Source of the DNA: Pseudeuparius sepicola
Lineage: Eukaryota > Arthropoda > Insecta > Coleoptera > Anthribidae
NCBI GenBank assembly: GCA_963920635.1
Contig: OY987299.1
Location: 134,103,373 to 134,167,372 of the forward strand
Length of the DNA: 64,000 bases
Direction of reading: 5' to 3'
Part shown: in pieces, positions 23,463-35,508 of the stretch
Position numbering within the stretch: the stretch's first letter is position 1
How the letters are laid out: every line of letters begins with the position of its first letter
Made by a program: the position numbers and the translations under genes
The notes under the pieces: model-generated
The model's database searches: none
The model's input: the letters and a program-made list of their open reading frames with translations, nothing else
What the model was told of the DNA's origin: nothing

Positions 23463-25674
23463 CAGCGTGTCCATTTACTATTCCCTTCTTCGATTGTTTC
23501 TATACTTTTAAGGATAAAAAAAATCGGTTCGGGGGATCCAAATAAGGGAAGATGGAGCACATTTTAAAATTAGTTTGGTATATACAGGGTGTTCCAAAAA
23601 AGTGTGGCGACAAAAAAATTAATTTTTTTAAATGGAACGACCCGATTTTTTTTATCGCAAATGAAGCCTATCAAAGTATAGTATACATCTCTAAATTATT
23701 TCCGCTTCCATCTGCGGCGTTGCAAAGTTATAATTTTTTTAAGGTATTTTTTGCTAAATACCAACCCTTCATTAATATTGGTATATTTTTCGTGCGGCTT
23801 GATTTTTGCTCTTGAAACTTTGGTTGTGGATTCACACTTAACCATTTTATTAATGACTAAGAACAAAGTTAAAAATTTTTGTACAGGATGTTTCACATTT
23901 TTCCGCCAAAACTCCGACATTTTCAAACTTAATTTACTAATTTTTTTCAAATGGAACACCCTATATCTAACATTTCTATTGGATAGAGCATTCATTCAGC
24001 TTTAATTTGATACCTAACACAGTACCTCTATCTCTAGCAGTTTTTTCAAAAATCCAGTATAAACAGAAAATTTGCAACTTTTTTACTTATTACATACATG
24101 CAAATTACTCGAGAATCAAACTTGTACTTATTTAAAAAGCTGCATATCAAAAAAGCGTTAGTACCAGTTACAATCTGTAGTTTACCATATTTTTGTATAC
24201 CTACTACACCTGCTATAGAATATTAAATTATAAAAAGTTAAAAGGTTTAGGAGAACTCATAGGTGGCCATGGTTTTGTTTCTAGTTTGACATTTGGTAAA
24301 TATTTCATTTGCTGCTTGTATTCTGTGTTCGTTGTTTAATTTCAAACAGCAAAAAGTTGTCACAAAATGAAAATTATTGTAAACAAGACTTGATAAGTAT
24401 GATTTACGTAATTGGTGAATGTTTTGAAAATTGTTTTTTGGCATCTCGAGTCCTACTGAGAACTTTTTTATTTCTAAATCCCAACTCAGTTGTCTTACAC
24501 TTATTTCAGGGTGTTCCACAACAGCCAATGTTATAGCTAACTGATTTTCTTCATATAAAACTGGTTTTGTTCTAGTTTGCTCTTTATAGGCAACATTTCC
24601 TGTGCGATCGAATCGCTCCTTTAAGTTCTGCATTCTGCAGCATTCTGGTATCAGGATGCCTTCTATCTGGGAATTTCTGGGCATAAACTCGAGATGCCAA
24701 AAAAACAATTTCCAAAACATTCACCAATTACGTAAATCATACTTATCAAGTCTTGTTTACAATAATTCATTTTGTGACAACTTTTTGCTGTTTGAAATTA
24801 AACAATGAACACAGAATACACGCAGCAATTTAAATATTTACCAAATGTCAAACTAGAAACAAAACCATGGCCACCTATGAGTTCTCCTAAACCTTTTAAC
24901 TTTTTATAATTTAATATTCTATAGCAGGTGTAGTAGGTATACAAAAATATGGTAAACTACAGATTGTAACTGGTACTAACGCTTTTTTGATATGCAGCTT
25001 TTTAAATAAGTACAAGTTTGATTCTCGAGTAATTTGCATGTATGTAATAAGTAAAAAAGTTGCAAATTTTCTGTTTATACTGGATTTTTGAAAAAACTGC
25101 TAGAGATAGAGGTACTGTGTTAGGTATCAAATTAAAGCTGAATGAATGCTCTATCCAATAGAAATGTTAGATATAGGGTGTTCCATTTGAAAAAAATTAG
25201 TAAATTAAGTTTGAAAATGTCGGAGTTTTGGCGGAAAAATGTGAAACATCCTGTACAAAAATTTTCAACTTTGTTCTTAGTCATTAATAAAATGGTTAAG
25301 TGTAAATCATCAACCGAAGTTTCAAGAGCAAAAATCAATCCGCAAGAAAAATGTACCAATATTAATGAAGGGTTGGTATTTAGCAAAAAATACCTTAAAA
25401 AAATTATAACTTTGCAACGCCGCAGATGGAAGCGGAAATAATTTAGGGATGTATACTATACTTTGATAGGCTTCATTTGCGATAAAAAAAATCGGGTCGT
25501 TCCATTTAAAAAAAAATATTTTTTTGTCGCCACACTTTTTTCGAACACCCTGTATATACCATACTAATTTTAAAATGTGCTCCAGTTTCCCTTATTTGGA
25601 TCCCCCGAACAGATTTTTTTTATCCTGAAAAGTATAGCCACAATCTAAGAAGGGAATAGTAAATGGACACGCTG
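23463..25674. mobile_element. 2.2-kb foldback element with transposase loop
   Basis: CAGCGTGTCCATTTACTATT at the left is inverted at the right end next to TA. The arms of about 1 kb mirror each other almost perfectly up to GGCATCTCGAG at 24449 and its inverse at about 24690. A second CAGGGTGTTCC terminus pair lies inside (23585 and 25553). The roughly 240-bp loop carries transposase coding sequence. The length and fidelity of the arms suggest a young element. Confidence 0.85.
24440..24720 (-). pseudogene. Transposase N-terminal fragment in palindrome loop
   Basis: The minus strand reads LYEENQLAITLAVVEHPEIS followed by VRQLSWDLEIKK. This is the second helix-turn-helix region of insect IS630/Tc1/mariner-type transposases, in which 'ENQLAI..V..P..SVRQLS.DL.I' is typical. 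It is preceded by GNVAYKEQTRTKPV, the usual linker. The flanking arms keep the frame open a little further without recognisable domain sequence. No catalytic domain is present, so it is a fossil captured in the loop of the foldback. Confidence 0.7.
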
Positions 25675-25934
25675 TATATTTTATTATATTAAAATAAACA
25701 TAAAAATTGCTACTTTTCTTTTTTTTTCTTTTTTGTATTTTGAAATTATGATTAAATCTCGCCCCGCCCCCTCCAAAAATATTGTTGCCCCCCCAAAATA
25801 TTGAACCTGGCTACGGGCCTGCTCTGCTATAGTGTATCCGAAAAGAATTGATAGCACGGTGTCCTCGTTATAAATTAGAGAGACTACCCGGGTCCGACAA
25901 AAGGCTTTGTTGCCGTTTGTTCAATGTATTTACC

Positions 25935-27534
25935 CAAGAACGGTAGACGCACAGGATTGCTCGATCTCGTAAGCGTAATGTTCGCTAGTCGGCAGATGGG
26001 TGTGACGTCAGCGCTAGACTAACGGTGTTGTACATCAGCGGTGCGGGTTTTGACTGTGTTTTCTTTATTTTATGTAACCTTTTTTAGTTTTCAATCTATT
26101 ATTGAATATTTATACTAAATTAGTACACCTTGCTTAGTATTAAAAACGTAAGAACTAATATATTTTGTCAAATTATCTCTCTAATATCGAATGTTTTGTG
26201 CCATTATAGGTTAGAAGTTAGATTTGAGATCTCTTCGTCATTGTGTTCGATTTTTTTGTAGGTACTGGGTTATTTAATAGGTAGCTACTTATATTTTATC
26301 ATTTTAAATACACTTTACCCTATAGTTTATTTTTATTATTGATTTAGAATACATTATGACAGGAACGAGGTGTGCATTTTCTTTTACTTTTTTTCTTTTA
26401 CAGAGTGTGTACCAGTACAGGCTCAGACTAATGAATAAATCATTAGTCTGAGAGTACAGGTGCAATAAAACCAAATGTCAAGGCCTATAAGCGCCTTTTA
26501 TCGAGCCTTTTGTGAATTTTCATAGTGTTTATTAAGAGTATTATACTCGTAATAAATTGAAACTAAAATTTGGTATACATTATTTTTAATATTAATTTAT
26601 AAAATAATATCGCAAAAGATTAGTATCATACTTACCGTCTTTCAAACGTTCAAAATACTTTGTATAATAATATTTTCTTGAAATCGGCATTAAAGTGTCC
26701 CAAAATCGTCATTAAAAGCACAGAAATCGTACAATAATGGGCTACATTTTTGTACGATTTTTTCAATAAGTAGGCCTTGGCGAGATGTAAACATCAAACG
26801 ACAGACGCGGAGAAATCGCCCGTCAAAAGTGACCAAATATCCAAAACCCGGCCGATAAAGGCCCATTTCATTTAACTTTTCGTACACATTGCGAAATTGT
26901 TTCCTATAGAAGCGCAATCCTTCAGTCTATACATATTTTAGTAAATTTGAATATCAATAGATTTGTTGTGTAGGCTGCACAAGAAGCAGCAGTTTGGTTT
27001 TTCTGTTCGAAGGTACGTCATTATACTTGTCCGAGTACTTGTCCTAGGTAGAGCGATCGGTAAAGTCAAGCAACGCCGCGCGTAGTCGGTTCGTGGACGG
27101 GTGATCCCTTATTATTATTTTCTTGCCTAATAAAACATTTTTTTCCGATTTCAAAAAAAAAAATATGTAGTTTACGTACTAAATTCCACATGAGTCATAA
27201 AAAGTTGAACTTCAGTGCCTTGGTACATAAATAACTATTTTCGAAATTTTCTTCAGTATGCAATTATTCCATATATTGGCAATTTTATAAATTAATCCCT
27301 TAGTCTTGATACATTCTAAGTAAAAAATAAAAGTTCTCTGTACTCTTAATAGTGTACAAAAATCAAAGGATTGGCAAAAGTAGCTCAAAAACACAGAACA
27401 TCCACAGAAAACCCGCCCTTTCTATATTTTAAACGGTAGCGCCCGGCGCGCTTAGCAGATAGCAGTCTAGCGGTGACGTCACGCCGGCGGAGAGATTTGC
27501 CCGATCGAGCAATCCTGCGCGTCTACCGTTCTTG
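25935..27534. mobile_element. 1.6-kb deletion derivative of the THAP/DDE4 element
   Basis: The termini CAAGAACGGTAGACGC and GCGTCTACCGTTCTTG are exact inverted repeats, and GTATTTACC is duplicated on each side (25926-25934 and 27535-27543). The left about 450 bp and right about 370 bp match, inverted, the ends of the element at 34046-35883, which still has THAP and nuclease coding sequence. Here that coding core is gone and a different AT-rich middle (about 26690-27170) remains. The copy ends 92 bp before tetraspanin exon 2. Confidence 0.85.
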
Positions 27535-27626
27535 GTATTTACCAGCGTTCCTCCTTGGTCGCACCCCGTAATCTCCAGATCACGATATGCCATTATACCC
27601 TTGTCGTCCTAACGCCCCCCCGACAG

Positions 27627-28016
27627 ATCTACGCGTGCTGCGCGGCGCTGTCGGCCGCCGCGGCCGGCTTCGGCGCCGCCGCCGCCGCCACCGTCGTGCT
27701 CGACTTCAGGCGCGGCTTCGTGCCGGCCCTGGCGCTCCACCAGCCGTCGTTCCTGTACGGCGCGCTCGCGCTGCTCGCGCAGGTCGCCGCCCTGCCCGCG
27801 CTCGGCTGCTACGCGGCCGCCCGCCTCCGGCCGCGCCTCCTCAACGCCTTCTGGCTGCTGCTGCTCGTGCTGCTGTTCGGCGACGTCGTCATCGGCGCCT
27901 TCTGGGCGTACCGCTTCGAGCGCGTCTGCGTCGAGCTGCGGCCGGCGCTGCGGGCGCGCTTCCACAGGGAGTACGGCGCCGACGCGGAGATGACGCGCCT
28001 GTGGGACAGGCTGCAG
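27627..28016 (+). CDS. Tetraspanin exon 2 (TM1 to TM3, start of large loop)
   Basis: This exon encodes 130 residues (8-137 of the 330-aa product) in phase 0 at both ends: acceptor CCCCCCGACAG|ATC and donor CTGCAG|GTGAGG. It contains membrane segment 1 (about 8-32, Ala-rich, with the Cys-Cys pair common near tetraspanin TM1), a short outer loop, segment 2 (about 49-71) and segment 3 (about 78-101, LLNAFWLLLLVLLFGDVVIG). The beginning of the large extracellular loop follows, ending at RLWDRLQ. The topology fits tetraspanins, which organise membrane microdomains by associating with integrins, receptors and one another. Codon use is extremely GC-rich. Confidence 0.9.
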
Positions 28017-28107
28017 GTGAGGGGCGGGGCGGCGCGAACGCCCGCGCCACTTTGGCGCGCGGCCTCGAAGGTGGAATGACCTACCGACGGATTGTCATAC
28101 TCAAACG

Positions 28108-29946
28108 CAGTGGCGTAACTACAGGGTGTTCAGAGTGTTTAGTGAACACGGGCCCAGAGCTGCTAGGGCCCACCGCCACCAAGATTCATGCAGGGCACAT
28201 AAATTTAAGTACCCGACGATCCGCGTCCACTCGGTTTTTCCGATGCGAGCCGATCGATGTGGTGCTGCGTAACCGACGACTCAGAATCTCTAGTCGGTTA
28301 CATAGAAGGCGATTGAAATTTCGCAACAATAAAAATGCAAGGGTTGGCCCCAGGCCTACTGCGGGAACGCGAAAACTGAAAATAAAATTTCGAACAGTGG
28401 TCCTTAAATGGGACAAACTAACGTCCAATTATGACCAAAAATTCGCTTTTTCGATGTTTGGGAAAATGGCCTCTGTGACGTCATCGATATTTTTCCCCAG
28501 AAACATACCATATTTTCCCTATATATTGAAAGTCCTTATCATTCTATCATCAGTCTCTCAAGTTTTGTAGAAAAATATTTTCTGTATCCTTTATTGTTCA
28601 AAATTTACGGGATCAAATATGTAAAAAACATTTACTGCCCTGTTAGTGTAGGTCGAATTTTGCAAGCTGAATTAGAACCACTTGTTGACATCCGATTGTG
28701 CTGAAATTTTGCATACACCTTTAGTTGTGGTGACAATACAATATGCAATACTCAATATTGTACAAAATAAAATAAAAGATAAAAATTCTTTTTAAAAACA
28801 AGCTTTTATTTAAGCCATGTAATAAAATGAATAAAATAAAATAAGTGAATAAGTGTAGGTTTTCGCCAAATTCTCACAAGTTTTTGTAAATCAAAAAGCT
28901 TGTCGAGTGAATTGTAATTAAAGTAATTATAATTGGAAGTAGGTACTTGCTTATCAACCAATCACTGTCCAATAAAATTAATTGGTACCTGAACATTTTA
29001 TGAACATTTCGCGCGACAAGCTTTTTGATTCACAAAAACTTTTCGAAATTTGGCGTTGAATTATCTTAACGAAAACCTAGACTTATTTTATTTTATTTTT
29101 TTCTAATCACCAGAATCAGTCTTCCGAAATCTAGCTAGCCATGGAAACATCTGATAGTAAGAATCGTTAGGGTGTCTGTACACCCTTAAATTTATTCAAC
29201 TGGAATATTTTTTAAAATTTGTTTGTAGTAAATAAGTTAGTAACAAGCACAATTCAAAAATTTAGAAAATATTCTAGTTGGATACATTTAAGGGTGCACG
29301 AGGCACTCTAACATACTCTTAAATAATTTGTGACATGGAATAAAAAAAATTCCATGTTTTTACATATTTGACCCCGTAGATTTTGAACAATAAAAGATAG
29401 TCTTTTCCTACAAAAGTTTTTGAGAAAGATAAGGACTTTCAATATAGTACATATAGGGAAAAATATTTCGATCATAATTGGACCTTATAGTATGTCCCAT
29501 TTAAAAACCCCTGTTCGAAATTTTATTTTCAGTTTTCGTGTTCTCGCAGTAGGCCTGGGTCGTCGAGTTTGGATCACCCTGTACAGCACGTACATGATGA
29601 ATTGAAATTTTGACCCATAAAATGGCGTATTTCGATCTGTAGTGAGCAATGCGCATAATTTTTACCTATTATAGGGAGTCCCATTTTCGATAATTTTGCG
29701 AGGTATCTCGGTTATTGTTAGAAATAGGGAGTTGCGATTTTCGGTACATACTTTTTCATAAGATACAAGGCGATTTTTAAAATTTACCATTTTCAGCCCC
29801 CCCCCCCCCTAAATCCGTTATACGCTAACCTGTTGAAATGGTACAAATCGACCATTATAGATTTTTTCACATAAAACTTAAAACAAATCACAGGGGCCCA
29901 CCTGAAACTTTGAACACGGGCCTTCTCTTCCGTAGTTACGCCACTG
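28108..29946. mobile_element. 1.84-kb hAT-like element in intron 2
   Basis: The left end CAGTGGCGTAACTAC and right end GTAGTTACGCCACTG are exact inverted repeats, with an 8-bp duplication CTCAAACG at 28100-28107 and 29947-29954. The interior holds inverted arms around AGGCCTACTGCGGGAACGCG (28350) and its mirror near 29550, plus a smaller palindrome at about 28850-29060. An 11-nt C run lies near 29799. No transposase remnant was recognised; non-autonomous. Confidence 0.9.
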
Positions 29947-30215
29947 CTCAAACGTTTTGGTTTTGGCGATCAGGGAAGTGCCACGAGCCGCCTCGAAAAA
30001 GTATCTAAATACCAAGGTTAGTGTATGGGAGGGTTAGGACATTCGACGACTTGGGAGGGTGGGGGGGGGGGAGTGAGAGAGGCAAAGGGGGGAAAAGGCC
30101 GCAATTCCAGTTGGTAGCATTTACACGTGAATTGGCGATTTAGTAACTCCCTAAATAGATATAACGCTTCCAGCCAAAGGCGCACACAGTCGTTTTTGGC
30201 ATGTACTGTGTCAGT

Positions 30216-31236
30216 CAGGGACCCTTTAAAGTAAGGGGACCCAGCATTATACTTTCCAAAGTGAGGCCTATTCTTTCCTTATTCTAATGGTATCAGTGAT
30301 GCCACATATGCCATTTTATTGGAGAATCTATGAATATAACAGGTACTTTGATTGTTAGTAAAAATTAATAATGGTTTCCATGATTTCTAAAAATTAGACT
30401 TGACAATTTGGTGTATACAAGTGCAGAATGTGGCAACTGTCAAATGAAAGAAATTTATTTTATAGTTGAAATTGATTTCCAGCAATTATTTCCACGAACT
30501 TAAGTAATAAGTATGGTAAGTCAGTAGTGCCGATTTTCTTATTTAAGAATTTGTCGCTATTGCACCTTGTTACCAGGTTCCTCAATCCATTTGTAATATG
30601 TATACTTGAACTTGCTTCCCTTGTTGAATGTATCTACCCAAAGAACTTTCACAGATTTCGGGATAGACTAATAAGATTAGGTCTAGTAGTTCCAAATGAT
30701 GTAGTTTTTCTCGGTGTTCATTATAAAATTTTTGTCATTTTATTTCTCTGCCAAGGTACCTCACAAACTTAAAATAAACTTGTAGTCGTAGATAAAAACT
30801 CTTTAAAAAAAGACCTGACTGAAGCTACCTGCTTAATAATTTAAAATTTTCGAAATACGATTTGTTTTGAACTACCTACTTATCGTAATGCCCACGTAAT
30901 GGGAATTGTAAGATTACTAAAGATGATACAGGAAAAATCTGGTTGCAATTATTGGGACTACTACAGGCGGCCGCATTACCTTTAATTGACACATCTGAGT
31001 ATCTGGAAATTATAAAAGTTAAAAATTGTGAATTATGATGGGAAATATTCTGCCTCCTTTAGAATCTATGGCACTGGCATGTCACATAAAACCTGATGGC
31101 CGTTGGACACCATAATTTTGTATCAGCCCCCTTGTGGTCTCCTTGGAGCAACAGAAAACAAACTTCCCCTCAAGGCTTCACTTTTCCTATGTGATAGACT
31201 GTGACATCTGGGTCCCCTTATTTTAAAGAGTCCCTG
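30216..31236. mobile_element. 1.0-kb hAT-like element, uninterrupted copy
   Basis: The left end CAGGGACCCTTTAAAGTAAG and right end CTTATTTTAAAGAGTCCCTG are inverted repeats. The target duplication has decayed. The copy is the inverse of the interrupted element at 56634-59864 and gives its pre-insertion sequence. It reads through CGTAATGGGAATTGTAAG and CTACTTATCGTAATGCCC, the two places where the other copy carries insertions. Confidence 0.85.
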
Positions 31237-32853
31237 GTTTAAGCTGGACCGACACTATATTAAAGACCTGATCACGACGTCATATTTCATTGCTGTTTAC
31301 GGACTGGGGTGACGCCACTCGACGAAAAAAATGGCGACATATTATAGGTTATAGATGGATATTCTGTGGTTATTAGTATGTCAGTTACTGACGTTTAAGA
31401 TGTCCCAAATTTTAAATATCCAGCTTTATTACGATTTGCCTTCTTTTTACAGTAACGAATTGTCTTTGCGTTCAGTATTTAGCAGTTTTATCCTATTAAC
31501 ACAGCTTTTATAGGTAGATTTGTTTGTGATAACATGAAATTTCTATGCACATGAAGAAAATGGTATGCACACTGCACAGACCATTAGGTAGGTGAATTGC
31601 TAAAGAATGAACACTTGGAATTAAGGGATGATCTGATCAACCAGATGAAGAAGCGAAAATTCTAGATATTATTTTGGAAGAGTATTCTGTAACGTATGCA
31701 AGAATAAGAATGAAAATAAAAAATGTTGTTTATAGCTCCAAAGCGAACCAATAGTCCTCCATATAAAGAAAAAAAACTGAAAATCTAATGTGTTTTATGC
31801 TTACTTACACTAGAACTAGCCATGGGCTTTAATTCAAACCAAAAGGTACCAAATACTCTTGCTTGCTTTTTAGACTCGCTTTTCTTAAGAAAATGTATGG
31901 AAATATGCCATGCGAACTTGTGAAATTAGAGGGACATGACAAACATTTTTTTTTATTTTGGATGTTAAATTCGTTGTAACAGACACATTTGCATGTTTTT
32001 ATTTTATAAAAGTTTCTACAACAATGGTGTTTTAACATTAAACCACCGTGTAAATTTGTTTCGTCGTGTGGCGTCAGTGGCGATCGCTTGAAACAGCGCA
32101 GGTTTAAGAGTGGAGGAATGACGTGGTGCCCCATTGTGAAAATGCCCTTTATTTTGACTCCAAGATTAAATATATCCATACTACTATAAAAACATGCTAC
32201 AAACAAAGACAGAAAGTCAACCATCAACCAACTATACACCCGGTGATTCCCGGTTATAGTTCCTCCAGAATCACACTTAGATATTTTATCGCATGTTTTT
32301 TCTTGTTTGGGGATTCCGGAAGCATCGGAACCTCACCTGAAGACTGGGGGGATGGTCTAACGACGCCAGCCTCCGAGCCCAGAGCCGAAATAAGTTCGCT
32401 ACGGCTCGACAAAAAAGGGCAATTTCTGACAATCTCGCGACATTTTCGGAATAATTTAATGGAGCGCTTAGATTGTGATTAGTTCTGGGCGTCAAGCGTT
32501 TATCAAAACAAACCTGTCTATAGGTTTTGACGTCATTGGTCCTAACCTTCCTATAAACTAACCTTGTCTAAATACCACACACCTATCACCGTGTCAGACA
32601 TCGTATTGATAAGTACTATCTGGACCGACACTCTATTGGCGTATACCAAATTTGGTTCAAATATCTTTTCTAGTTTCGGACATAAAGCAAAAATTGTTTT
32701 TTTTCCGTGAAAATTTCAACACCCCTTATCTTGAAAACGGTTAACAATTGGATAGCAACACATTGGGTTTTCCTTGTCGCAAATGGCCTCCCCTGTCACC
32801 CAGAGCCGTTTGATCCGTGACTTACGGGACACCCTGTATATTTTGCGTAGTTA
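31237..32853. other. Intron 2 stretch with no supported gene
   Basis: Contains a minus-strand open frame of 136 codons (31829-32239) with no recognised similarity. A decayed inverted-repeat half lies at about 32640-32840 and ends GGGACACCCTG next to TA. The phrase TGGACCGACACT occurs at 31244 and 32620 in direct orientation. Confidence 0.4.
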
Positions 32854-33153
32854 CACTCTATTCAAACTAAATGCAAGTGGCGCGTAAACATTTACACGAT
32901 GGAAGCACATGAACAATAATTCTGAAGGCTAATACGAGACAGGGCCGCATTAAGGACGGTCTCTATGAATTTTATAATATAAAATATTAAAATAAAATGC
33001 CCCAGTATTAAGAACTTTAAAAACAAACTTTTATGGCACACCTAGTCATTCACTTACATGCAAATTTCTACTATTAACACAAATCGGCTCCAAAAATTAA
33101 TAAACAGCGAAAGAATTATATCGGAAAAAATAAAGGTCCACTTGCAACTCAGT

Positions 33154-33973
33154 CAGTGATGTAACAGATACATTTTTTTCGGTATCTAGATACAGATACA
33201 GATACTGTCTGGCAGATGTATCTAGATACAGATACTGATACATTTTTTCCAAAGTATCTATGGGTACAGATACAGATACGTTAAAAAAGTATCTAGATAC
33301 TTCCAGATACATTCAGATACTATCAGTTAATTAAGAAAATTTCAGACCTCATAAGGCAATCAATATACTTACCTACTTAGATATTTATGAAACAAGTGTG
33401 TGTGTGTGTGTGTATGTGTGTGTGTGTGTGTAGGTAAAGTAGAACTATTTAGACGAATGTGAAGTTTAGATTGTCACTAATTGAAACAAGTTGTGGGTTA
33501 GGAGTTTACCGTGTATGTCACTCCAAAGTGAGCACTGCGTAGGTGCTTTATGTACGGTATTTTAAAAAAATCACTAAATCACACCTCATTTTATTATTTG
33601 TATTGTTTATTTTGTTTAACATTAGCAACATTTCGAAGTTTTCATCGCTGAGCCTGTTACGCCTTGGCATTAAAATTTGTCCTCCTGTACTAAAGAGGCG
33701 CTCGACTTTCGCAAATAATGGTAAAACCGTGTTATATTTTTTGCCTCATCGATTGCACAAAGCATGTAATCCTATTTGAATTACAATAACGTGGAACGCC
33801 TTGGCATCGTGGCTAAAAAAGTATCTAGTATCTAAGTATCTAGATATTTTCAAAAGGATCTAGATACTAAAGCAGATCCTGATTTTTGTAAGTATCTAGA
33901 TATGTATCTAGGTACATAAAAAGTATCTAGATACAGTACCTAGATACATGTATCTCGATACATTACATCGCTG
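33154..33973. mobile_element. 820-bp hAT element with GTATCTAGATAC repeats
   Basis: Ends CAGTGATGTAA and TTACATCGCTG, flanked by AACTCAGT and AACTCGGT (33146-33153, 33974-33981; one mismatch). The inverse paralogue at 52.67 kb has the empty site AACTCAAT. Both subterminal regions are packed with TATCTAGATA and GATACAGATAC phrases, probably transposase-binding repeats. A hAT C-terminal fragment lies inside, and a GT microsatellite occupies 33399-33432. Confidence 0.9.
33545..33735 (-). pseudogene. hAT transposase C-terminal fragment
   Basis: The minus strand encodes [20 protein letters not shown] followed by [19 protein letters not shown]. This is the classic hAT dimerisation region, where '[16 protein letters not shown]...FE.LL.L' is diagnostic. 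The remaining transposase (BED finger and DDE core) has been deleted, so it is a relic inside a non-autonomous element. Confidence 0.85.
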
Positions 33974-34906
33974 AACTCGGTACACCTCTGTAAGAAACAC
34001 CGACTCGCCGCACTCGCCCGCCGGGCCAGACTCTATTGCCGGCTCAAGAACGGTAGACGCACAGGATTGGGTGGGTTTTCTGTGGATGTTCTGTGTTTTT
34101 GAGCTACTTTTGCCAATCCTTTGATTTTTATACACTATTAAGAGTACAGAGAACTTTTATTTTTTACTTAGAATGTATCAATTAATTTATAAAATTGCCA
34201 ATAGGTATATGGAATAATTCCATACTGAAGAAAATTTCGAAAATAGTTATTTATGTACCAAGGCACTGAAGTTCAACTTTTTATGACTCATGTGGAATTT
34301 GGTTGCCGAGGCCTCTGGCTGAGGCAAATATAAAATATTATTATTATACAAAGTATTTTGAACGTTTGAAAGACGGTAAGTATGATACTAATCTTTTGCG
34401 ATATTATTTTATAAATTAATATTAAAAATAATGTATGCCAAATTTTAGTTTCAATTTATTACGAGTATAATACTCTTAATAAACACTATGAAAATTATGT
34501 TTCACAAAAGGTTCGATAAAAGGCGCTTATAGGACTTGACATTTGGTTTTATTGCACCTGTACTGGTACACACTCTGTGATGCCTGTTTTACATTGACAT
34601 GAATTAATTTATGAAGTCACTTCAAGGGTAAATTATTATAAAAAGTCGTGTATTACACTGGCAATTTCTTCATGAATTAATTCATGAATTTTTTCATGAA
34701 GTTACTTCACGAATTAGAGCATGTCCTATTTTCCGTCAAGTTTTGCGTGAACTTCAGGAGTACTAACATTGAAAGTTTGAACACAAGAAAGGTTCTATTT
34801 TGATACTAGTTTTGTTTGAGGCATTAGACGAGAAAGAGGAGAGTACATAGTTTTAAAGATAATATATTTAGATAAAAAGTGTGTGAAATGTTACAATATG
34901 TTTTAT

Positions 34907-35222
34907 TTATGTATTCCGCTGCCAAGGCACATCTCCCTCATTCACGAAATAATCACAAAACTCCTCTTGGGCAGCAACGCAAGCATGTCTTGGTGAGCAT
35001 GTTTGGTAAGAAAGTCCAAATTGAAATATATAGTCTTTATCAAGCTCTTCTAGGATGGAAGCAGGACATTCGGGTCTCAAAAATTATGTAATGTGCAACA
35101 TGCCAATGTTATGGTTTGCACTTTTTCCACATTCAAATTAATTTTAGTCAAAAAACTCTAAATCGTTTGGCTAAAATGCCAAATGCATTTTCAACTACTC
35201 TTCTTGCCAGATTTAATCTGTA
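34907..35222 (-). pseudogene. HARBI1-like (DDE_Tnp_4) nuclease C-terminal fragment
   Basis: Reading the minus strand across two single-base losses gives the blocks NLARRVVENAFGILAKRFRV, LACCTLHNFLRP and DYFVNEGDVPWQ. These are hallmark segments of the DDE_Tnp_4 nuclease of the PIF/Harbinger (HARBI1-like) type, including the conserved ENAFG.L..RF.V and LHNFL. The frameshifts lie in T runs. The first catalytic Asp region has been deleted. Together with the upstream THAP piece, this indicates a THAP plus DDE4 parent protein. Confidence 0.8.
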
Positions 35223-35253
35223 GTTAAAGAAGCTTTGGATGAAGATGGAAAGG

Positions 35254-35508
35254 TTAAACTCTTTTACCTAGCAGTTCACTCTGTAAATCTCTTTCATAGT
35301 CATTTTCCGTAAAATGGCGAGAACAAATATGACTCTTATTAGGGTTGAAACTATCCATTCTTTTACATCTTACCACCCATGCTCTCCTAATCGTTTGTGA
35401 AACCATATCTTTTGACTTGGGGAAGGTATGGAACATAATATTTTCGCCTGCTTTTTTTAAAGCGTAAGTTGTATTACAACCATAAACAGCACACCTCGTT
35501 CCTGTCAT
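35254..35508 (-). pseudogene. THAP zinc-finger domain of a transposase
   Basis: The open frame begins MTGTRCAVYGCNTTYALKKA. It shows the THAP C2CH signature: Cys6 and Cys11 in CAVYGC, then a Cys-x2-His in HICSRHF about 50 residues later, followed by the family's 'F..DY' turn (FTENDYERDL). THAP domains bind DNA and occur at the N-termini of P-element and some DDE4 transposases. After about 84 codons the frame runs into deletion-joined sequence and stops. A domesticated host gene is unlikely because the frame is broken and lies within transposon termini. Confidence 0.85.

Larger units (their letters stand above)
21973..25820. mobile_element. 3.8-kb DNA element with GGGCCCGTAGC ends
   Basis: The left end CGGGCCCGTAGCTAGG is inverted at the right as CCTGGCTACGGGCC. 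The 9-bp direct repeat GCTCTGCTA flanks both sides (21964-21972 and 25821-25829). The ends carry C- and G-rich subterminal tracts. The interior has repeated CACCCCTAAGGGTAGA blocks (22210, 22755 and a decayed one near 22900), an inverted repeat at 22975-23345 and a large nested foldback (23463-25674). The superfamily is uncertain: hAT gives 8 bp, Mutator-like 9 bp. Confidence 0.8.
21917..27626 (+). other. Tetraspanin intron 1
   Basis: Donor GTGAGT and acceptor CCCCCCCGACAG. Two transposon insertions (21973-25820 and 25935-27534) make up almost all of the 5.7 kb. The remaining pieces total about 260 bp, so the ancestral intron was short. Confidence 0.8.

Noticed and set aside
27587..28570. 327-codon Arg/Ala-rich open frame over exon 2
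   Set aside because: It is the wrong frame of a GC-rich exon. The other frame has tetraspanin membrane segments and correct splice phases.
31829..32239. 136-codon minus-strand frame rich in Cys and Phe
   Set aside because: No family signature, no splice context and AT-driven composition. Left as unsupported.
33543..33779. Plus-strand 78-codon open frame
   Set aside because: The opposite strand encodes the hAT dimerisation domain; this is its shadow.
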